IMG/VR virus record: IMGVR_UViG_3300035670_001184
Coordinates: 1 to 24,820 of that record
From: a virus
Length of the DNA: 24,820 nt
Direction: 5' to 3' (one strand)
The notes beneath the pieces are model-generated. The model searched no databases. It was not told the origin of the DNA and worked only from the letters and a program-made list of their open reading frames with translations. Of this stretch, positions 12,225 through 20,734 are shown piece by piece. A program made the translations under genes and the position numbers. Numbering within the stretch: position 1 is the first letter of the stretch; every line of letters begins with the position of its first letter.

Positions 12225-12689
12225 ATGCCAAACCTGGAAAACCTTGCTGAGGACGCAGGACGATCCGTAACACGTCAGGGTGCCTGGGCGACGCTTGCAG
12301 TGGCTCTTGTGCTGGCAATCTTAGCAGGCATTTGCTACGTCGGTGCTGCACTGATCCCTTTGATGCAGGATTTTATCCAGGCCAGCGCCGAATCAACCAG
12401 GCAGAATGCTGCGAGCGTAGCAAAGATGACGGAATCGATGCAGTCTGTGCACGATGCTCATCGAAACATGATGCAGTCACAAACGTCTACGTTAGATGCG
12501 GTGAAATCCAACGGCGATCTGATTGCCGAAACGCAAGAACAGATGCGGCGTGTCCTGGACCAGATGGATACAGCTTACAAGATGATGTCGAATGTCCCGA
12601 CAGAGCGTCAGGAACAAATCGAACTACTGCGAAAGATCGAAGCAGGAATAACAGCCCTGCGTAATGAATCTATGCAGGGAACTAACTAA
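12225..12689 (+). CDS. Membrane-anchored coiled-coil protein
   Basis: A 154-residue protein. A single transmembrane helix (WATLAVALVLAILAGICYVGAALIPL, about 21-46) follows a short cytoplasmic N-terminus. The rest is a long Met/Gln/Glu-rich helix (ASAESTRQNAASVAKMTESM through to LLRKIEAGITALRNES) predicted to coil. The topology resembles spanins or holin-associated proteins and also general phage membrane proteins. TGGAG before ATG 12225 supports the start. It follows the cysteine peptidase by 16 bases, so a lysis role is plausible but not shown. Confidence 0.6.
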   Translation: MPNLENLAEDAGRSVTRQGAWATLAVALVLAILAGICYVGAALIPLMQDFIQASAESTRQNAASVAKMTESMQSVHDAHRNMMQSQTSTLDAVKSNGDLIAETQEQMRRVLDQMDTAYKMMSNVPTERQEQIELLRKIEAGITALRNESMQGTN

Positions 12690-12757
12690 TGGACTGCGAT
12701 GACCACAGCGATTATGTGTTGAGTAATGCAGCAGCGTGGCAAACGTCAATAGACTGA
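12689..12757 (+). CDS. Possible 22-residue coupled peptide
   Basis: A TAATG overlap with the previous stop opens a short acidic frame (MDCDDHSDYVLSNAAAWQT...) that ends within the next gene. It may exist mainly to deliver ribosomes to the GTG start at 12736, which lacks a ribosome site. No motif. Confidence 0.25.
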   Translation: MDCDDHSDYVLSNAAAWQTSID

Positions 12758-13038
12758 CAAAACGGGAATACGATGTACTGCGGCTGATTGCACAGAGGTT
12801 GCCAAACAAGAAGATCGCCAAGCGGCTCAGCATTTCAATCTACACGGTCAAGAATCATGTTCATGCAATCCTAGAAAAGCTGCACGCTACAGACAGACGC
12901 GACGCAGTACGGATTGGGCTAGGGATTACACTGTCCGATGAGACGCGCTGCGATGCATGTCCAGTAATGGCAAAAGCGGTGGTGATCTCTCAAGAGCTAC
13001 GACACATAGCCGACGAAATTCACAAAGGAGAAAGCTAA
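12736..13038 (+). CDS. LuxR/GerE-type HTH regulator (single domain)
   Basis: A 100-residue protein. LTKREYDVLRLIAQRLPNKKIAKRLSISIYTVKNHVHAILEKLHATDRRDAVRIG (about 7-61) is a complete GerE domain: the LTKRE opening, NKKIAKRL, and the IYTVKNHV recognition helix. There is no receiver or ligand-binding domain. The C-terminal 40 residues carry CDAC and a helix. GTG 12736 is the only start after the in-frame TAA at 12724. The stop overlaps the next ATG (TAATG at 13036-13040), which couples it to the PEP-CTERM-like gene and suggests control of the late or surface genes, or of host genes. Confidence 0.8.
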   Translation: MANVNRLTKREYDVLRLIAQRLPNKKIAKRLSISIYTVKNHVHAILEKLHATDRRDAVRIGLGITLSDETRCDACPVMAKAVVISQELRHIADEIHKGES

Positions 13039-13592
13039 TGAACGGATTACGACAGTCGTTGCTGACGATCCTGGCGGTGGCGGCCGTGCTGGCCGTGGCA
13101 AGCCTGCTACCAGCCGGACAAGTGTGGAACATTGCGGGGACGTTCGGCACGTCATTTGTCAACGACAAGCCAGCAGACTTTTACGGTTCGCTGGTGTTCC
13201 CGGTGGATGGCACGATGGAGGTCGGCAAGGTCAATCTGATGATTGAAGGCGAGCCGCTGCTGCGTGAAGCGGACTTCGTGATGACGATGAATCTGCCGGG
13301 AACCCTGATGCAGCCATGGGATACGCGGCTGTACTCCGGCGTGTTTGAAGAGAAACCTTGGACGATGCTCACAATCGACTACGACCGCGAGGCAGGGGCG
13401 ATCATGGACCCCGCGACACTCGACGGTGGTGGCGGCTGGGATTCGTGGCTGGTCTCGTTCCCCGACTACACGGCCGGGTCAATCGACTACATGGGAGACA
13501 CGCCGCAGGTCAATGAGCCGAGCGCGATGGCCTTGGCAGCATTGGGGTTTGTGGTCGTGTTTGGGGTGTTACGAGACGCGCAACGGCGCTAA
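13038..13592 (+). CDS. Secreted protein with PEP-CTERM-like sorting signal
   Basis: A 184-residue exported protein. It has an N-terminal signal (LLTILAVAAVLAVASLLPAGQ), a beta-rich centre (GSLVFPVDGTMEVGKVNLMI and onward), and a C-terminal tail made of NEPSAMALAALG, a hydrophobic span ending VVVFGVL, then RDAQRR. An E-P-S followed by a membrane span and an Arg-rich end is the layout of PEP-CTERM signals, which exosortase cleaves on the cell surface in planctomycetes and some Gram-negatives. The gene starts by TAATG overlap with the LuxR-type gene, with AAGGAG upstream. Its presence among phage genes suggests a lysogenic-conversion surface protein that relies on the host exosortase. Confidence 0.65.
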   Translation: MNGLRQSLLTILAVAAVLAVASLLPAGQVWNIAGTFGTSFVNDKPADFYGSLVFPVDGTMEVGKVNLMIEGEPLLREADFVMTMNLPGTLMQPWDTRLYSGVFEEKPWTMLTIDYDREAGAIMDPATLDGGGGWDSWLVSFPDYTAGSIDYMGDTPQVNEPSAMALAALGFVVVFGVLRDAQRR

Positions 13593-13609
13593 CTGAAAGG
13601 AAATAGAAG

Positions 13610-14092
13610 ATGGCATTAACACCAGAACAACTGGCGACACTGGCGGCCGATATCGCGGCCGACCCGGTGTTGTCCTCTCTACCGCATACCAGCGATGGCG
13701 CGTTTGAAGTGGCAGCAGCCTACAACCTGGAGGCTGAGCCGGCGTTCTATGTCTGGCGTACCAGCGTCTCAGCACAGGAGTGGCGAGCCGCAATTGTCGG
13801 TGGAGGAGGTGCGACACAACTGGATGCACTAACAGCCTCTAAGCGAGACTCGCTGCTCTGGGCTGTTAACGACACACTTAACCCATCTGTGGCAGCCATT
13901 CGTGCCGCACTTGATGACTTTTGCGGTTCGCAGAACACGCTCAAGGCAGCCATCGCTGCCGTCGAAAAACGAACGGCGAACCGAATTGAAAAACTGTGTG
14001 CGATTGGAACCGGATCAAGTGCGTCTCCAGCGACGTTATCGTTTGAAGGTCAGGTGTCGTATCAAGACATCATGGCCGCCTGGAATAGCTGA
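13610..14092 (+). CDS. Conserved phage protein (tail-region type)
   Basis: A 160-residue protein matching a widespread phage family of unknown function: MALTPEQLATLAADIAADPVLSSLP, then EVAAAYNLEAEPAFYVWRTSVSAQEW, a KRDSLLWAV helix, ALDDFCGSQNTLKAAI, EKRTANRIEKLCA and a final GQVSYQDIMAAW. Members sit close to tail-fibre or structural genes in many prophages. AAGGAAATAGAAG before ATG 13610 is a good ribosome site. It marks the start of the virion-surface block. No catalytic motif is visible. Confidence 0.7.
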   Translation: MALTPEQLATLAADIAADPVLSSLPHTSDGAFEVAAAYNLEAEPAFYVWRTSVSAQEWRAAIVGGGGATQLDALTASKRDSLLWAVNDTLNPSVAAIRAALDDFCGSQNTLKAAIAAVEKRTANRIEKLCAIGTGSSASPATLSFEGQVSYQDIMAAWNS

Positions 14093-14124
14093 ACTGGCAA
14101 CTCGTCTGCACAAGGAGCGTAACA

Positions 14125-14646
14125 TTGGCCGCCGGTGACATAAAATTAAGCTACGGGTCTTCCACGTCATTTACCGTCACGAATCTACACTCCCTAGCAG
14201 CATCGCAGACGTGGGTGGCTGGATGGGAATCCAACGCTGTCGACAATACGTCGAACCTATACCAGGATTATCTGATCTCTGGACTGGTAAAGACAGCTGC
14301 ATCAAACAATCAGGTCGGATCGGTGCTGGTCTACATTGTGGCATTGATCGCCGATGCGGTGTGGCCTGGGGTCTTTGATGGCACAGAGTCTGCCGAGACA
14401 ATCAGCCTTGCTGGTCAGCGAGATGCCGTCTGTAAGCTCGGTGCTATGATCAGTGTGACGAACGCCGCGAGCACAGAATATGCGTTCGGCCCATTTTCCG
14501 TTGCTTCGTTGTTCGGAGGCGTTTGTCCTTCCAAGTTTGTTGTCTTCATCACAGGCAATGCGACGACAACGACAACCGCTCAGTTTGCAGCAGATACGAA
14601 TATAGTCACCTACAAAGGTGTCTACAGCACCGTCGCTCAATCCTAA
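14125..14646 (+). CDS. Putative virion structural protein
   Basis: A 173-residue Ser/Thr/Ala-rich, beta-rich protein (IKLSYGSSTSFTVTNLHSLAASQTWVAGW, VGSVLVYIVAL, NIVTYKGVYSTV) of the kind found next to phage tail-fibre genes. It starts with a TTG (14125-14127), an uncommon codon, but AAGGAG stands seven bases upstream and the frame has no better start. No signal peptide. The composition (few charged residues, many T/S/A/V) fits a capsid-surface or tail protein. The next gene starts three bases after its stop. Confidence 0.55.
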   Translation: MAAGDIKLSYGSSTSFTVTNLHSLAASQTWVAGWESNAVDNTSNLYQDYLISGLVKTAASNNQVGSVLVYIVALIADAVWPGVFDGTESAETISLAGQRDAVCKLGAMISVTNAASTEYAFGPFSVASLFGGVCPSKFVVFITGNATTTTTAQFAADTNIVTYKGVYSTVAQS

Positions 14647-14649
14647 GCC

Positions 14650-16350
14650 ATGCCGCGTCCATCACGCTTCACGCTGAACGCTTCGCACCCGCTTGCACAA
14701 TCGCTGGTGTTTGCTGGTCTGGCACCGCAGGGATTGGTAGGTAGCACTCACTACCACGACTCCTCGCCGTATGGCAATCACGGTGCACTGACCAGCATGG
14801 ACCCGGCAGTTGCGTGGGTCTGGTCGCCTGAGCTGAATCAGTTTGCCCTGGATTTCGATGGTGCGACTGACTTAGTTTTTGGTGCTATCCAGCATCTCAA
14901 CTTGCCAATTTCCTTCTCTGCGTGGATTTACCCGCACGACCTGACGTTTGGCTCGGCAGACAAATACATCCTATCAGTAGCCGATACGGCAAGCTCTACA
15001 AATTATATCGCGGTGTATGTCGTCGACTCAGACAGTAAACTGGCTGTTGCGACTAAAGACTCAACGCAAACAAGGTCATATAAAACGACAGCGGCAGTAC
15101 AGACAAACGTGTGGCAGCACGTTGCAGGTGTATTTGAGTCATCCAGTTCAATTACCGCCTACTTAAACACCGTCAGTACTGGTGCCGCATTATTAACAGG
15201 CACGCCATCTCCCGCCTGGATTGACACATTCTCTATCGGCGCACTCAAGCGAAGCACGACGGTTGCCTATTTCGACGGGATGATTGCGAACCCGATGATC
15301 TGGAATCGGGTATTGAGCACCGCTGAAATCTCCGCCCTCGCCGATCGCTCGAACGTGATGCTGAGCGGCTTGATCCTGCCGCCGCGACGGACACTTTGGA
15401 CCGGAGTGACGATCGGTGGTGGTGATGGAGGATCACACTCCGCATCAGCTAGTGAATCAGCATCCATCTCCGAAAGTGAATCGGAGTCCGCCAGCGAGTC
15501 GCATAGCCCATCAGCTTCGATATCGCAATCCGCATCGCCATCAGCCAGCGAATCAGCGTCCGCATCGCTTTCCGCATCGGCAAGTGAATCGGCATCCATC
15601 TCCGAAAGCACATCGCCATCGGCAAGTGAGTCAGTCAGCGAGTCAGCATCGATCTCACAGTCTGCTTCGCCGTCAGCGAGTGCGTCAGCGTCCGCATCGC
15701 TTTCTGCTTCCGCTAGTGAATCAGCTTCCATCTCTGAAAGCGAATCGGAGTCCGCCAGCGAATCACACAGTCCATCGGCATCGATCTCACAGTCTGCTTC
15801 GCCGTCAGCCAGCGAATCAGCGTCCGCATCGCTTTCTGCTTCCGCTAGTCAATCAGCATCCATCTCCGAAAGTGAATCGGAGTCAGCTAGCGAGTCACAC
15901 AGTCCATCGGCGTCCGTCAGCCAATCCTCCAGCGAATCCGCCTCAGAATCAGCCAGCGAGTCAGCGTCTGATCTGGGGTCTGGTTCAGAAAGTCGGTCTG
16001 AGTCGTCTTCGGTCTCGCAGTCCGCCTCGCCATCAGCGAGCCCATCCGCCTCGGAATCGGTTTCCGCTTCGGCCAGTGAATCCGCATCCATCTCGCAGTC
16101 CGCCTCGCCATCAGCGAGCGAGTCCGTCTCCGCATCGCTTTCTGCCTCAGCTAGTCCATCAGCGTCCGCCTCCATCAGCGGATCGGCCTCGATTTCACAG
16201 TCCCACAGTGAATCCACATCTGAAAGCAGCTCTGAGTCGACGTGGGAATTCGAGTTGTGCGAATGCACCATCACCACCAGGCAGCGGACGGTCTGCACGA
16301 TCACAACGACTAACATAATCGACTGCACCATATCGCTCATGCCTTGTTAG
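14650..16350 (+). CDS. LamG-domain adhesin/tail fibre with Ser-X repeat stalk
   Basis: A 566-residue protein in three parts. Residues about 30-240 form a LamG / concanavalin-like jelly roll: [68 protein letters not shown], a sugar-binding-type fold. Residues about 262-530 are nearly perfect Ser-X dipeptides (X is A, E, P, I, Q, V, L or H), an extended stalk. The end is a short Cys-rich cap with three CTI motifs ([23 protein letters not shown]) and a final C. All six Ser codons are used within the stalk, so the repeat is kept at protein level. There is no signal peptide, which fits a virion protein. It probably binds host-surface glycans. Confidence 0.75.
   Translation: MPRPSRFTLNASHPLAQSLVFAGLAPQGLVGSTHYHDSSPYGNHGALTSMDPAVAWVWSPELNQFALDFDGATDLVFGAIQHLNLPISFSAWIYPHDLTFGSADKYILSVADTASSTNYIAVYVVDSDSKLAVATKDSTQTRSYKTTAAVQTNVWQHVAGVFESSSSITAYLNTVSTGAALLTGTPSPAWIDTFSIGALKRSTTVAYFDGMIANPMIWNRVLSTAEISALADRSNVMLSGLILPPRRTLWTGVTIGGGDGGSHSASASESASISESESESASESHSPSASISQSASPSASESASASLSASASESASISESTSPSASESVSESASISQSASPSASASASASLSASASESASISESESESASESHSPSASISQSASPSASESASASLSASASQSASISESESESASESHSPSASVSQSSSESASESASESASDLGSGSESRSESSSVSQSASPSASPSASESVSASASESASISQSASPSASESVSASLSASASPSASASISGSASISQSHSESTSESSSESTWEFELCECTITTRQRTVCTITTTNIIDCTISLMPC
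15434..16245 (+). repeat. Ser-X coding repeat region
   Basis: A degenerate 6-bp-based repeat encoding Ser-X. Larger blocks recur, for example the protein phrase [19 protein letters not shown] occurs three times with small changes. The DNA copies differ in codon choice, which points to old duplications and continuing recombination. Confidence 0.85.
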
Positions 16351-16380
16351 AGGATATCTCTAGATCTGGGGTAGCGAATC

Positions 16381-16689
16381 ATGCCAGCGTACGACATTGG
16401 AAATAAAGTCAGGGTAACCGCCACGTTTACCGATCCGCTCAATAGTGATGCAAAGGTCGATCCAACGACCGTCACGTGCAGCGTCTACACGCCATCGAGC
16501 GAAAAAACGGACTACGAATACAGCACTGACGCGGAAGTCATTAAGAGCAGCACGGGCATCTACTATATGGATGTTCCGCTCGACGAGAGCGGCAACTGGT
16601 ACGTCAGGTGGTGGGGACTCGATGTCAATGACATTGCGACCGTAGCTGAGGAAGTGTTCATTGAGTGCATTGCACACAAGGCGGTATAG
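16381..16689 (+). CDS. Small Ig-like phage structural protein
   Basis: A 102-residue protein, all beta in character: YDIGNKVRVTATFTDPLNSDAKVDPTTVTCSVYTPS, then TGIYYMDVPLDESGNWYVRWWG and VAEEVFIEC. It reads as one immunoglobulin-like sandwich. The phrases DPTTVT, TGIY and DESGNWYVRW are typical of a family of small tail-fibre-region proteins in phages, often attached to surface structures. It stands 30 bases after the LamG gene. Its job could be decoration or fibre assembly. Confidence 0.65.
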   Translation: MPAYDIGNKVRVTATFTDPLNSDAKVDPTTVTCSVYTPSSEKTDYEYSTDAEVIKSSTGIYYMDVPLDESGNWYVRWWGLDVNDIATVAEEVFIECIAHKAV

Positions 16690-16718
16690 GAAACGGCGTA
16701 AACCGGGGCGAAATGTAA

Positions 16719-17189
16719 ATGTCAGCCAGTGGATCGAGCAGTGAGTCCTCCTCAGTCAGCCAGTCGCTGTCGCCATCCTCCAGTGCGTCAAGCAGCGAAT
16801 CGTCTAGCGAATCCGCGCAAACGACGTACATGCTCCTGACGGTCATCCTGGAAAGAGGCGATGAGCAGGACGTTACGGTTAGCAGCACTGATGTCGTGAC
16901 GATTGGTGGCGAGAGACAAGGTGGCATGATTACGGTGACGTCGACTGAACAAGAGATTCAGATTCAAAGTTCCATTGTTATTCCAGGCTTGATGTACGTG
17001 CGGAATTATTCCGACACGATCGGGCAGTATGCGGAAATCGGTTATCTGTCGGGGGCAACGAGCCATCGCATTTATAACGGAGAAACTGGGTTGATCCCGC
17101 TTAATCCTGCAGAGCGGTCAATCTTCGTACGATCTAGCAGCGGGACGCTGAAACTCGAATACGAAATCACGGAACGCGTAGGGGTGTGA
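16719..17189 (+). CDS. Ser-repeat surface protein, paralogue A
   Basis: A 156-residue protein. The first 33 residues are a short Ser-rich stalk ([20 protein letters not shown] and so on). The rest (about 37-156) is a beta-rich domain ending AEIGYLSGATSHRIY, NGETGLIPL, SIFVRSSSG and LEYEITER. The same domain recurs in the genes at 17965 (with a longer stalk) and 21458 (no stalk). It is probably a virion decoration or fibre-tip domain. A glycosyltransferase gene follows, overlapping or adjoining its stop depending on the start used. Confidence 0.65.
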   Translation: MSASGSSSESSSVSQSLSPSSSASSSESSSESAQTTYMLLTVILERGDEQDVTVSSTDVVTIGGERQGGMITVTSTEQEIQIQSSIVIPGLMYVRNYSDTIGQYAEIGYLSGATSHRIYNGETGLIPLNPAERSIFVRSSSGTLKLEYEITERVGV

Positions 17190-17218
17190 ATTCTAATGGT
17201 CGACGAGGTGTAGTAACG

Positions 17219-17968
17219 GTGGAGAAAAGACCGGAATTCAAACCGCAGATGGCCGTATGTACGCCGATGCGCGTGTTGAAAAACGACCAAGGCATGGAGT
17301 ACATGGAGCCAATTACCATGCTGTGGCATCGGGCCATGAAGATGTTAATGGTTCCGATGGGCTACAACTGCGGCGAAATCATAATCGACGGCCACGAGAT
17401 CGGAGAAGCCAGGAATCAGGCCATCGAGGAAGCCCTGTCGCTCAAGCTGAAGTACGTGTGTTTTATCGATGCCGACACAATCCCGCCGCAAAACGGATTG
17501 CAGTTGCTCACGTATCAGCTGGACAATAACCCGGAGTATGACATTGCTGGTGGCGTGTACACGCAGAAGGAAATCCCAGCCGTTCCGCTGATTTGGAAGG
17601 GCTGGGGCGACGGCGTGTTCTTAGACTGGACGCTGGGCGATGTATTGAAGGAGGGAATTGTCGGGTGTGGTACTGGTTGCATGCTAGTACGAATGTCGTT
17701 GTTCGAGCGATTGAAGCACACGGAGGACAATCCTTGGTTCTGTACGGCGACGGGATACCTGGAGGATGGTGGCGCACAGTTTGAATGGAACATGAGCGAT
17801 GACCTTTGGTTCTGCAAACGAGCGGTAGAAGAAGCCGGGGCCAAAATTCTGATCGACACGAACGTATACTGTCAGCACATCGATTGGCGTACCGGGACGA
17901 TCTACCAGTTGGCAAATGACGCGCTGCCCGTGCGTCGCTTAGCTGAGAAGCTGGGAGAGTCCGCATGA
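17219..17968 (+). CDS. GT-A fold glycosyltransferase (family 2-like)
   Basis: A 249-residue cytoplasmic enzyme. After MAVCTPMR (first Rossmann strand), ARNQAIEEAL precedes KYVCFIDADTIPP, with D84-A-D86 as the metal and nucleotide-sugar binding motif. GGVYTQK and GTGCMLVRMSLFERL follow, then SDDLWFCKRAVEEAG and VYCQHI, giving the acceptor-side acidic and metal-binding His region of GT-A enzymes. Length is normal for a single catalytic domain; no membrane span. GTG 17219 is preferred because GAGGTG lies at a proper distance; GTG 17186 overlaps the previous stop. It sits exactly between two Ser-repeat proteins and overlaps the second by ATGA, so O-glycosylation of the Ser stalks is an attractive inference. 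Confidence 0.75.
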   Translation: MEKRPEFKPQMAVCTPMRVLKNDQGMEYMEPITMLWHRAMKMLMVPMGYNCGEIIIDGHEIGEARNQAIEEALSLKLKYVCFIDADTIPPQNGLQLLTYQLDNNPEYDIAGGVYTQKEIPAVPLIWKGWGDGVFLDWTLGDVLKEGIVGCGTGCMLVRMSLFERLKHTEDNPWFCTATGYLEDGGAQFEWNMSDDLWFCKRAVEEAGAKILIDTNVYCQHIDWRTGTIYQLANDALPVRRLAEKLGESA

Positions 17969-18651
17969 GTTCTTCCGCCTCTACATCATCATCCGTATCG
18001 GGATCACTTTCCGTCTCAGTCTCTGAGTCAACTTCAATATCTCCATCTCTCAGTGAATCGAGCAGCGGGTCGCTTTCGGCATCCTCCAGCGAGTCGAGCA
18101 GCGAATCGTCTTCGGTATCGCAGTCAACGTCGCCATCTGCGAGTCAGTCCACTTCCGCGTCGCTTTCAGTCTCGTCCAGTGAATCAGCGTCCATCAGCCA
18201 ATCATCCAGCGAATCCGCCTCAATCAGTCAGTCGCTTTCAGCATCCTCCAGCGAGTCGAGCAGCGAATCGTCCGAGGATACGACGTTGACGCTGACGGTC
18301 GAAATGGTCCGCCGCGATACGCTGGAACGGATTGGACAAGAGGCAACGCTGACCGTCGGCGGAAACCAGCAGCGGCAGCGCATGCGAGTCTCTACGACCG
18401 AGATCGAGATTACCCTTGAGCCGAGCGGTGTTATCGGGCTCTGCTACGTCTGGCATGACGACGCTGACACGACCGCCACTTATCTGGACATCGGGTACAG
18501 CACTGGCGAGTATACGCACCGATTACTTCCTGGAGAGTGCGGGCTAATTCCACTGGCCAACACGACGGGATCGCTGTTTCTGTTATCAGATGCCAGCACC
18601 TACTTTGAGTATGAAATCAACCAGCGATCCATCAGCATCGTCGGCGACTAA
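17965..18651 (+). CDS. Ser-repeat surface protein, paralogue B
   Basis: A 228-residue protein. Residues 1 to about 107 are a Ser-rich stalk (patterns [22 protein letters not shown]). Residues about 110-228 are the shared beta-rich domain, with YLDIGYSTGEYTHRL, GECGLIPL, SLFLLSD and FEYEINQR at the same positions as in the genes at 16719 and 21458. Stalk length differs threefold from paralogue A, as expected of expandable repeats. The ATG overlaps the glycosyltransferase stop, so the two are co-translated. Its 3' end overlaps the terminase start. Confidence 0.65.
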   Translation: MSSSASTSSSVSGSLSVSVSESTSISPSLSESSSGSLSASSSESSSESSSVSQSTSPSASQSTSASLSVSSSESASISQSSSESASISQSLSASSSESSSESSEDTTLTLTVEMVRRDTLERIGQEATLTVGGNQQRQRMRVSTTEIEITLEPSGVIGLCYVWHDDADTTATYLDIGYSTGEYTHRLLPGECGLIPLANTTGSLFLLSDASTYFEYEINQRSISIVGD

Positions 18652-20734
18652 CGGACGACGCAGCTACCGGGATCATGTGGCCGCCGTGGCAGAGCGGCAG
18701 CATGCATTAACCCGTGAGGCTCAGGAAGTCGGCGAATTCCCGGCCATCGTCAACCCGGAACGTCGCCAAGCATGCGCCGACGATTTCCCTCTATTCTGTC
18801 GCACCTATTTTCCACGTACGTTCACGCTGGAGTGGGCACCGTTCCACTTAAGTGCCGCTGAGAAAATCACCCGCGTGATTCGCACCGGCGGTCAGTTTGC
18901 GTTTGCCATGCCGCGCGGTCAGGGTAAGTCAAGTCTCTGCGAATCAGCCGCCATCTGGGCGGTGCTCTACGGCTTCCGCAGTTACGTGGTCCTGGTCGGG
19001 GCGACGCAGGCCGACGCGGAGATTCGTCTGGCGAACATCAAGACGGAACTGGAGGGCAACCAGCTCCTGATGGAGGACTTCCCCGAAGCGTGCAAGCCCA
19101 TCTGGCATCTGGAACGTAGCACGCGCAGGTGCCAGGGCCAAAAATACCAGGGTCGCTCTACGGGTATCGAGTGGGGCAAGGACAGCATCCGGCTGGCGGA
19201 AATCGGAGACTATCCGTGCAGTGGAGCAATTATCGAGTCGGCAGGCATCACTGGCCGGATTCGCGGACGCGTCCATAAACTGCCGGATGGACGCTCACTG
19301 CGTCCGAGCGTCGTGATCGTGGATGATCCGCAGACGCGTGAGTCGGCAAAGTCTGAAACGCAGTGCCGGGACAGGGAGGCCACGATTGCCGGCGATATCG
19401 CCTATCTGGCAGGGCCTGACGAGCAGATAGCGATCATGATGCCCTGTACGGTGATCTATCGCGACGACGTGGCTGATCGAGTCCTGAACCGCATGCTCCA
19501 CCCAGAATGGCAGGGAGAGCGGACAAAAATGGTCCTGAGCTGGCCGACGAATGAGACTCTCTGGTCGGAGTACCAGCAGATCTGGCGAAACGACCTAATC
19601 AACGGTGGCGACGGTGCCTCGGCTACAGACTTCTATCTGGCACGGCAGCCGCAAATGGATGAGGGGGCGGTGGTCAGTTGGCCGCAGCGAACGGGCGGGC
19701 ATGCCTCAGCCATCGAGCATGTGATGCGGCTGCGAATGACGGACGAAGCTTCATTCCTCGCGGAGTACCAGAACGAACCGCTAGAGCAGGAACAATCCAG
19801 TCTTGCCACGACCGTCATGCACATCACGACGAAGCTCAACGGCATGGAACAGGACTCCGTGCCGCTGGATGCCGTGACGATCACCGCTGGCGTCGACGTG
19901 CAGCAGACCCTGCTTTACTGGTGCGTCGTGGCGTGGAGGACAGATTTCAGTGGGTACGTGCTCAATTACGGCACGACTCCGAAACAGCAATCCCGCGATT
20001 TCACCATGCAAACCGCGCGGCGGACGTTGACGAACGAGTACCCTGCGGCCGGACTGGAGGGCCAGCTGTATGCCGGACTGCAGGAGCTGAGCGAAACGGC
20101 GCTGAAACGGGAATGGATTCGTGACGGGGACAGCGCCAGGCTGCCGCTGGAGCGTGCGATCATCGACGCGAACTGGGCACAGAGTACGCAGTTGGTGTAT
20201 CAGTTCTGTCGGGAATGGAATCGGGCGGGAGTGCTGTACCCAGGGCACGGCAAAGGGGTCGGCGCCAATGCAACGCCGTGGAGCGACTACCAGCAGCGTC
20301 CAGGTGAACGACTCGGACACCACTGGCGAATCCCGCCCGTCAAGCGTACACGACCGACCCGCTATGTCGTATACGACACAAACTATTGGAAGTCATTCAC
20401 GCACACGAGATGGCTGACAGCACTCGGGGATCCAGGGTGCTTGACGCTCTACGGCAAGCGGGATGGTCGCAGCGTGGGCAGTCTGGAACACATCAACTTC
20501 GCAACCCATCAATGTGCGGAATATCCTGTGCGGACGGAGGGCCGGGGCCGCGTCGTCGACGAATGGAAGCTGAAGCCAGGCCGCCCGGACAATCACTGGT
20601 TTGACTGTCTGGTATCGGCTTCCGTTGCCGCCTCGATGGCGGGAATTTCGATGGTGGGGACGGAAGTGCCCAAAGTACAAACACGGTTGCTGCCCCGGAT
20701 CACTCGGGAGTATCTCAATGCGATTGGACGATGA
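18611..20734 (+). CDS. Terminase large subunit
   Basis: About 707 residues. This is the packaging motor, which cuts concatemers and pumps DNA into the prohead. The ATPase half has Walker A MPRGQGKSS (about 100-108), and Walker B VVIVDDPQT (about 234-242). The nuclease half carries the acidic positions expected of an RNase-H-like fold: ITAGVDVQQT near 425, RAIIDANW near 514 and NHWFDCLV near 660. The length and GQGKS motif fit the long gpA-like terminases. The start is uncertain: ATG 18590 and ATG 18611 both lie within the preceding gene and neither has a clear ribosome site; 18611 gives the shorter overlap. No convincing small terminase subunit is adjacent. Confidence 0.88.
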   Translation: MKSTSDPSASSATNGRRSYRDHVAAVAERQHALTREAQEVGEFPAIVNPERRQACADDFPLFCRTYFPRTFTLEWAPFHLSAAEKITRVIRTGGQFAFAMPRGQGKSSLCESAAIWAVLYGFRSYVVLVGATQADAEIRLANIKTELEGNQLLMEDFPEACKPIWHLERSTRRCQGQKYQGRSTGIEWGKDSIRLAEIGDYPCSGAIIESAGITGRIRGRVHKLPDGRSLRPSVVIVDDPQTRESAKSETQCRDREATIAGDIAYLAGPDEQIAIMMPCTVIYRDDVADRVLNRMLHPEWQGERTKMVLSWPTNETLWSEYQQIWRNDLINGGDGASATDFYLARQPQMDEGAVVSWPQRTGGHASAIEHVMRLRMTDEASFLAEYQNEPLEQEQSSLATTVMHITTKLNGMEQDSVPLDAVTITAGVDVQQTLLYWCVVAWRTDFSGYVLNYGTTPKQQSRDFTMQTARRTLTNEYPAAGLEGQLYAGLQELSETALKREWIRDGDSARLPLERAIIDANWAQSTQLVYQFCREWNRAGVLYPGHGKGVGANATPWSDYQQRPGERLGHHWRIPPVKRTRPTRYVVYDTNYWKSFTHTRWLTALGDPGCLTLYGKRDGRSVGSLEHINFATHQCAEYPVRTEGRGRVVDEWKLKPGRPDNHWFDCLVSASVAASMAGISMVGTEVPKVQTRLLPRITREYLNAIGR

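Noticed and set aside
12332-12664. A 110-codon + frame inside the coiled-coil membrane protein gene.
   Set aside because: Overlaps completely with a better gene that has a ribosome site and a clear membrane span plus coiled coil.
15267-16340. Long - strand frames rich in Asp/Ala/Glu opposite the Ser-X stalk, and a His/Arg-rich frame in another + frame.
   Set aside because: They are shadows of the repeat; the LamG protein frame is continuous from a plausible start through the stalk.
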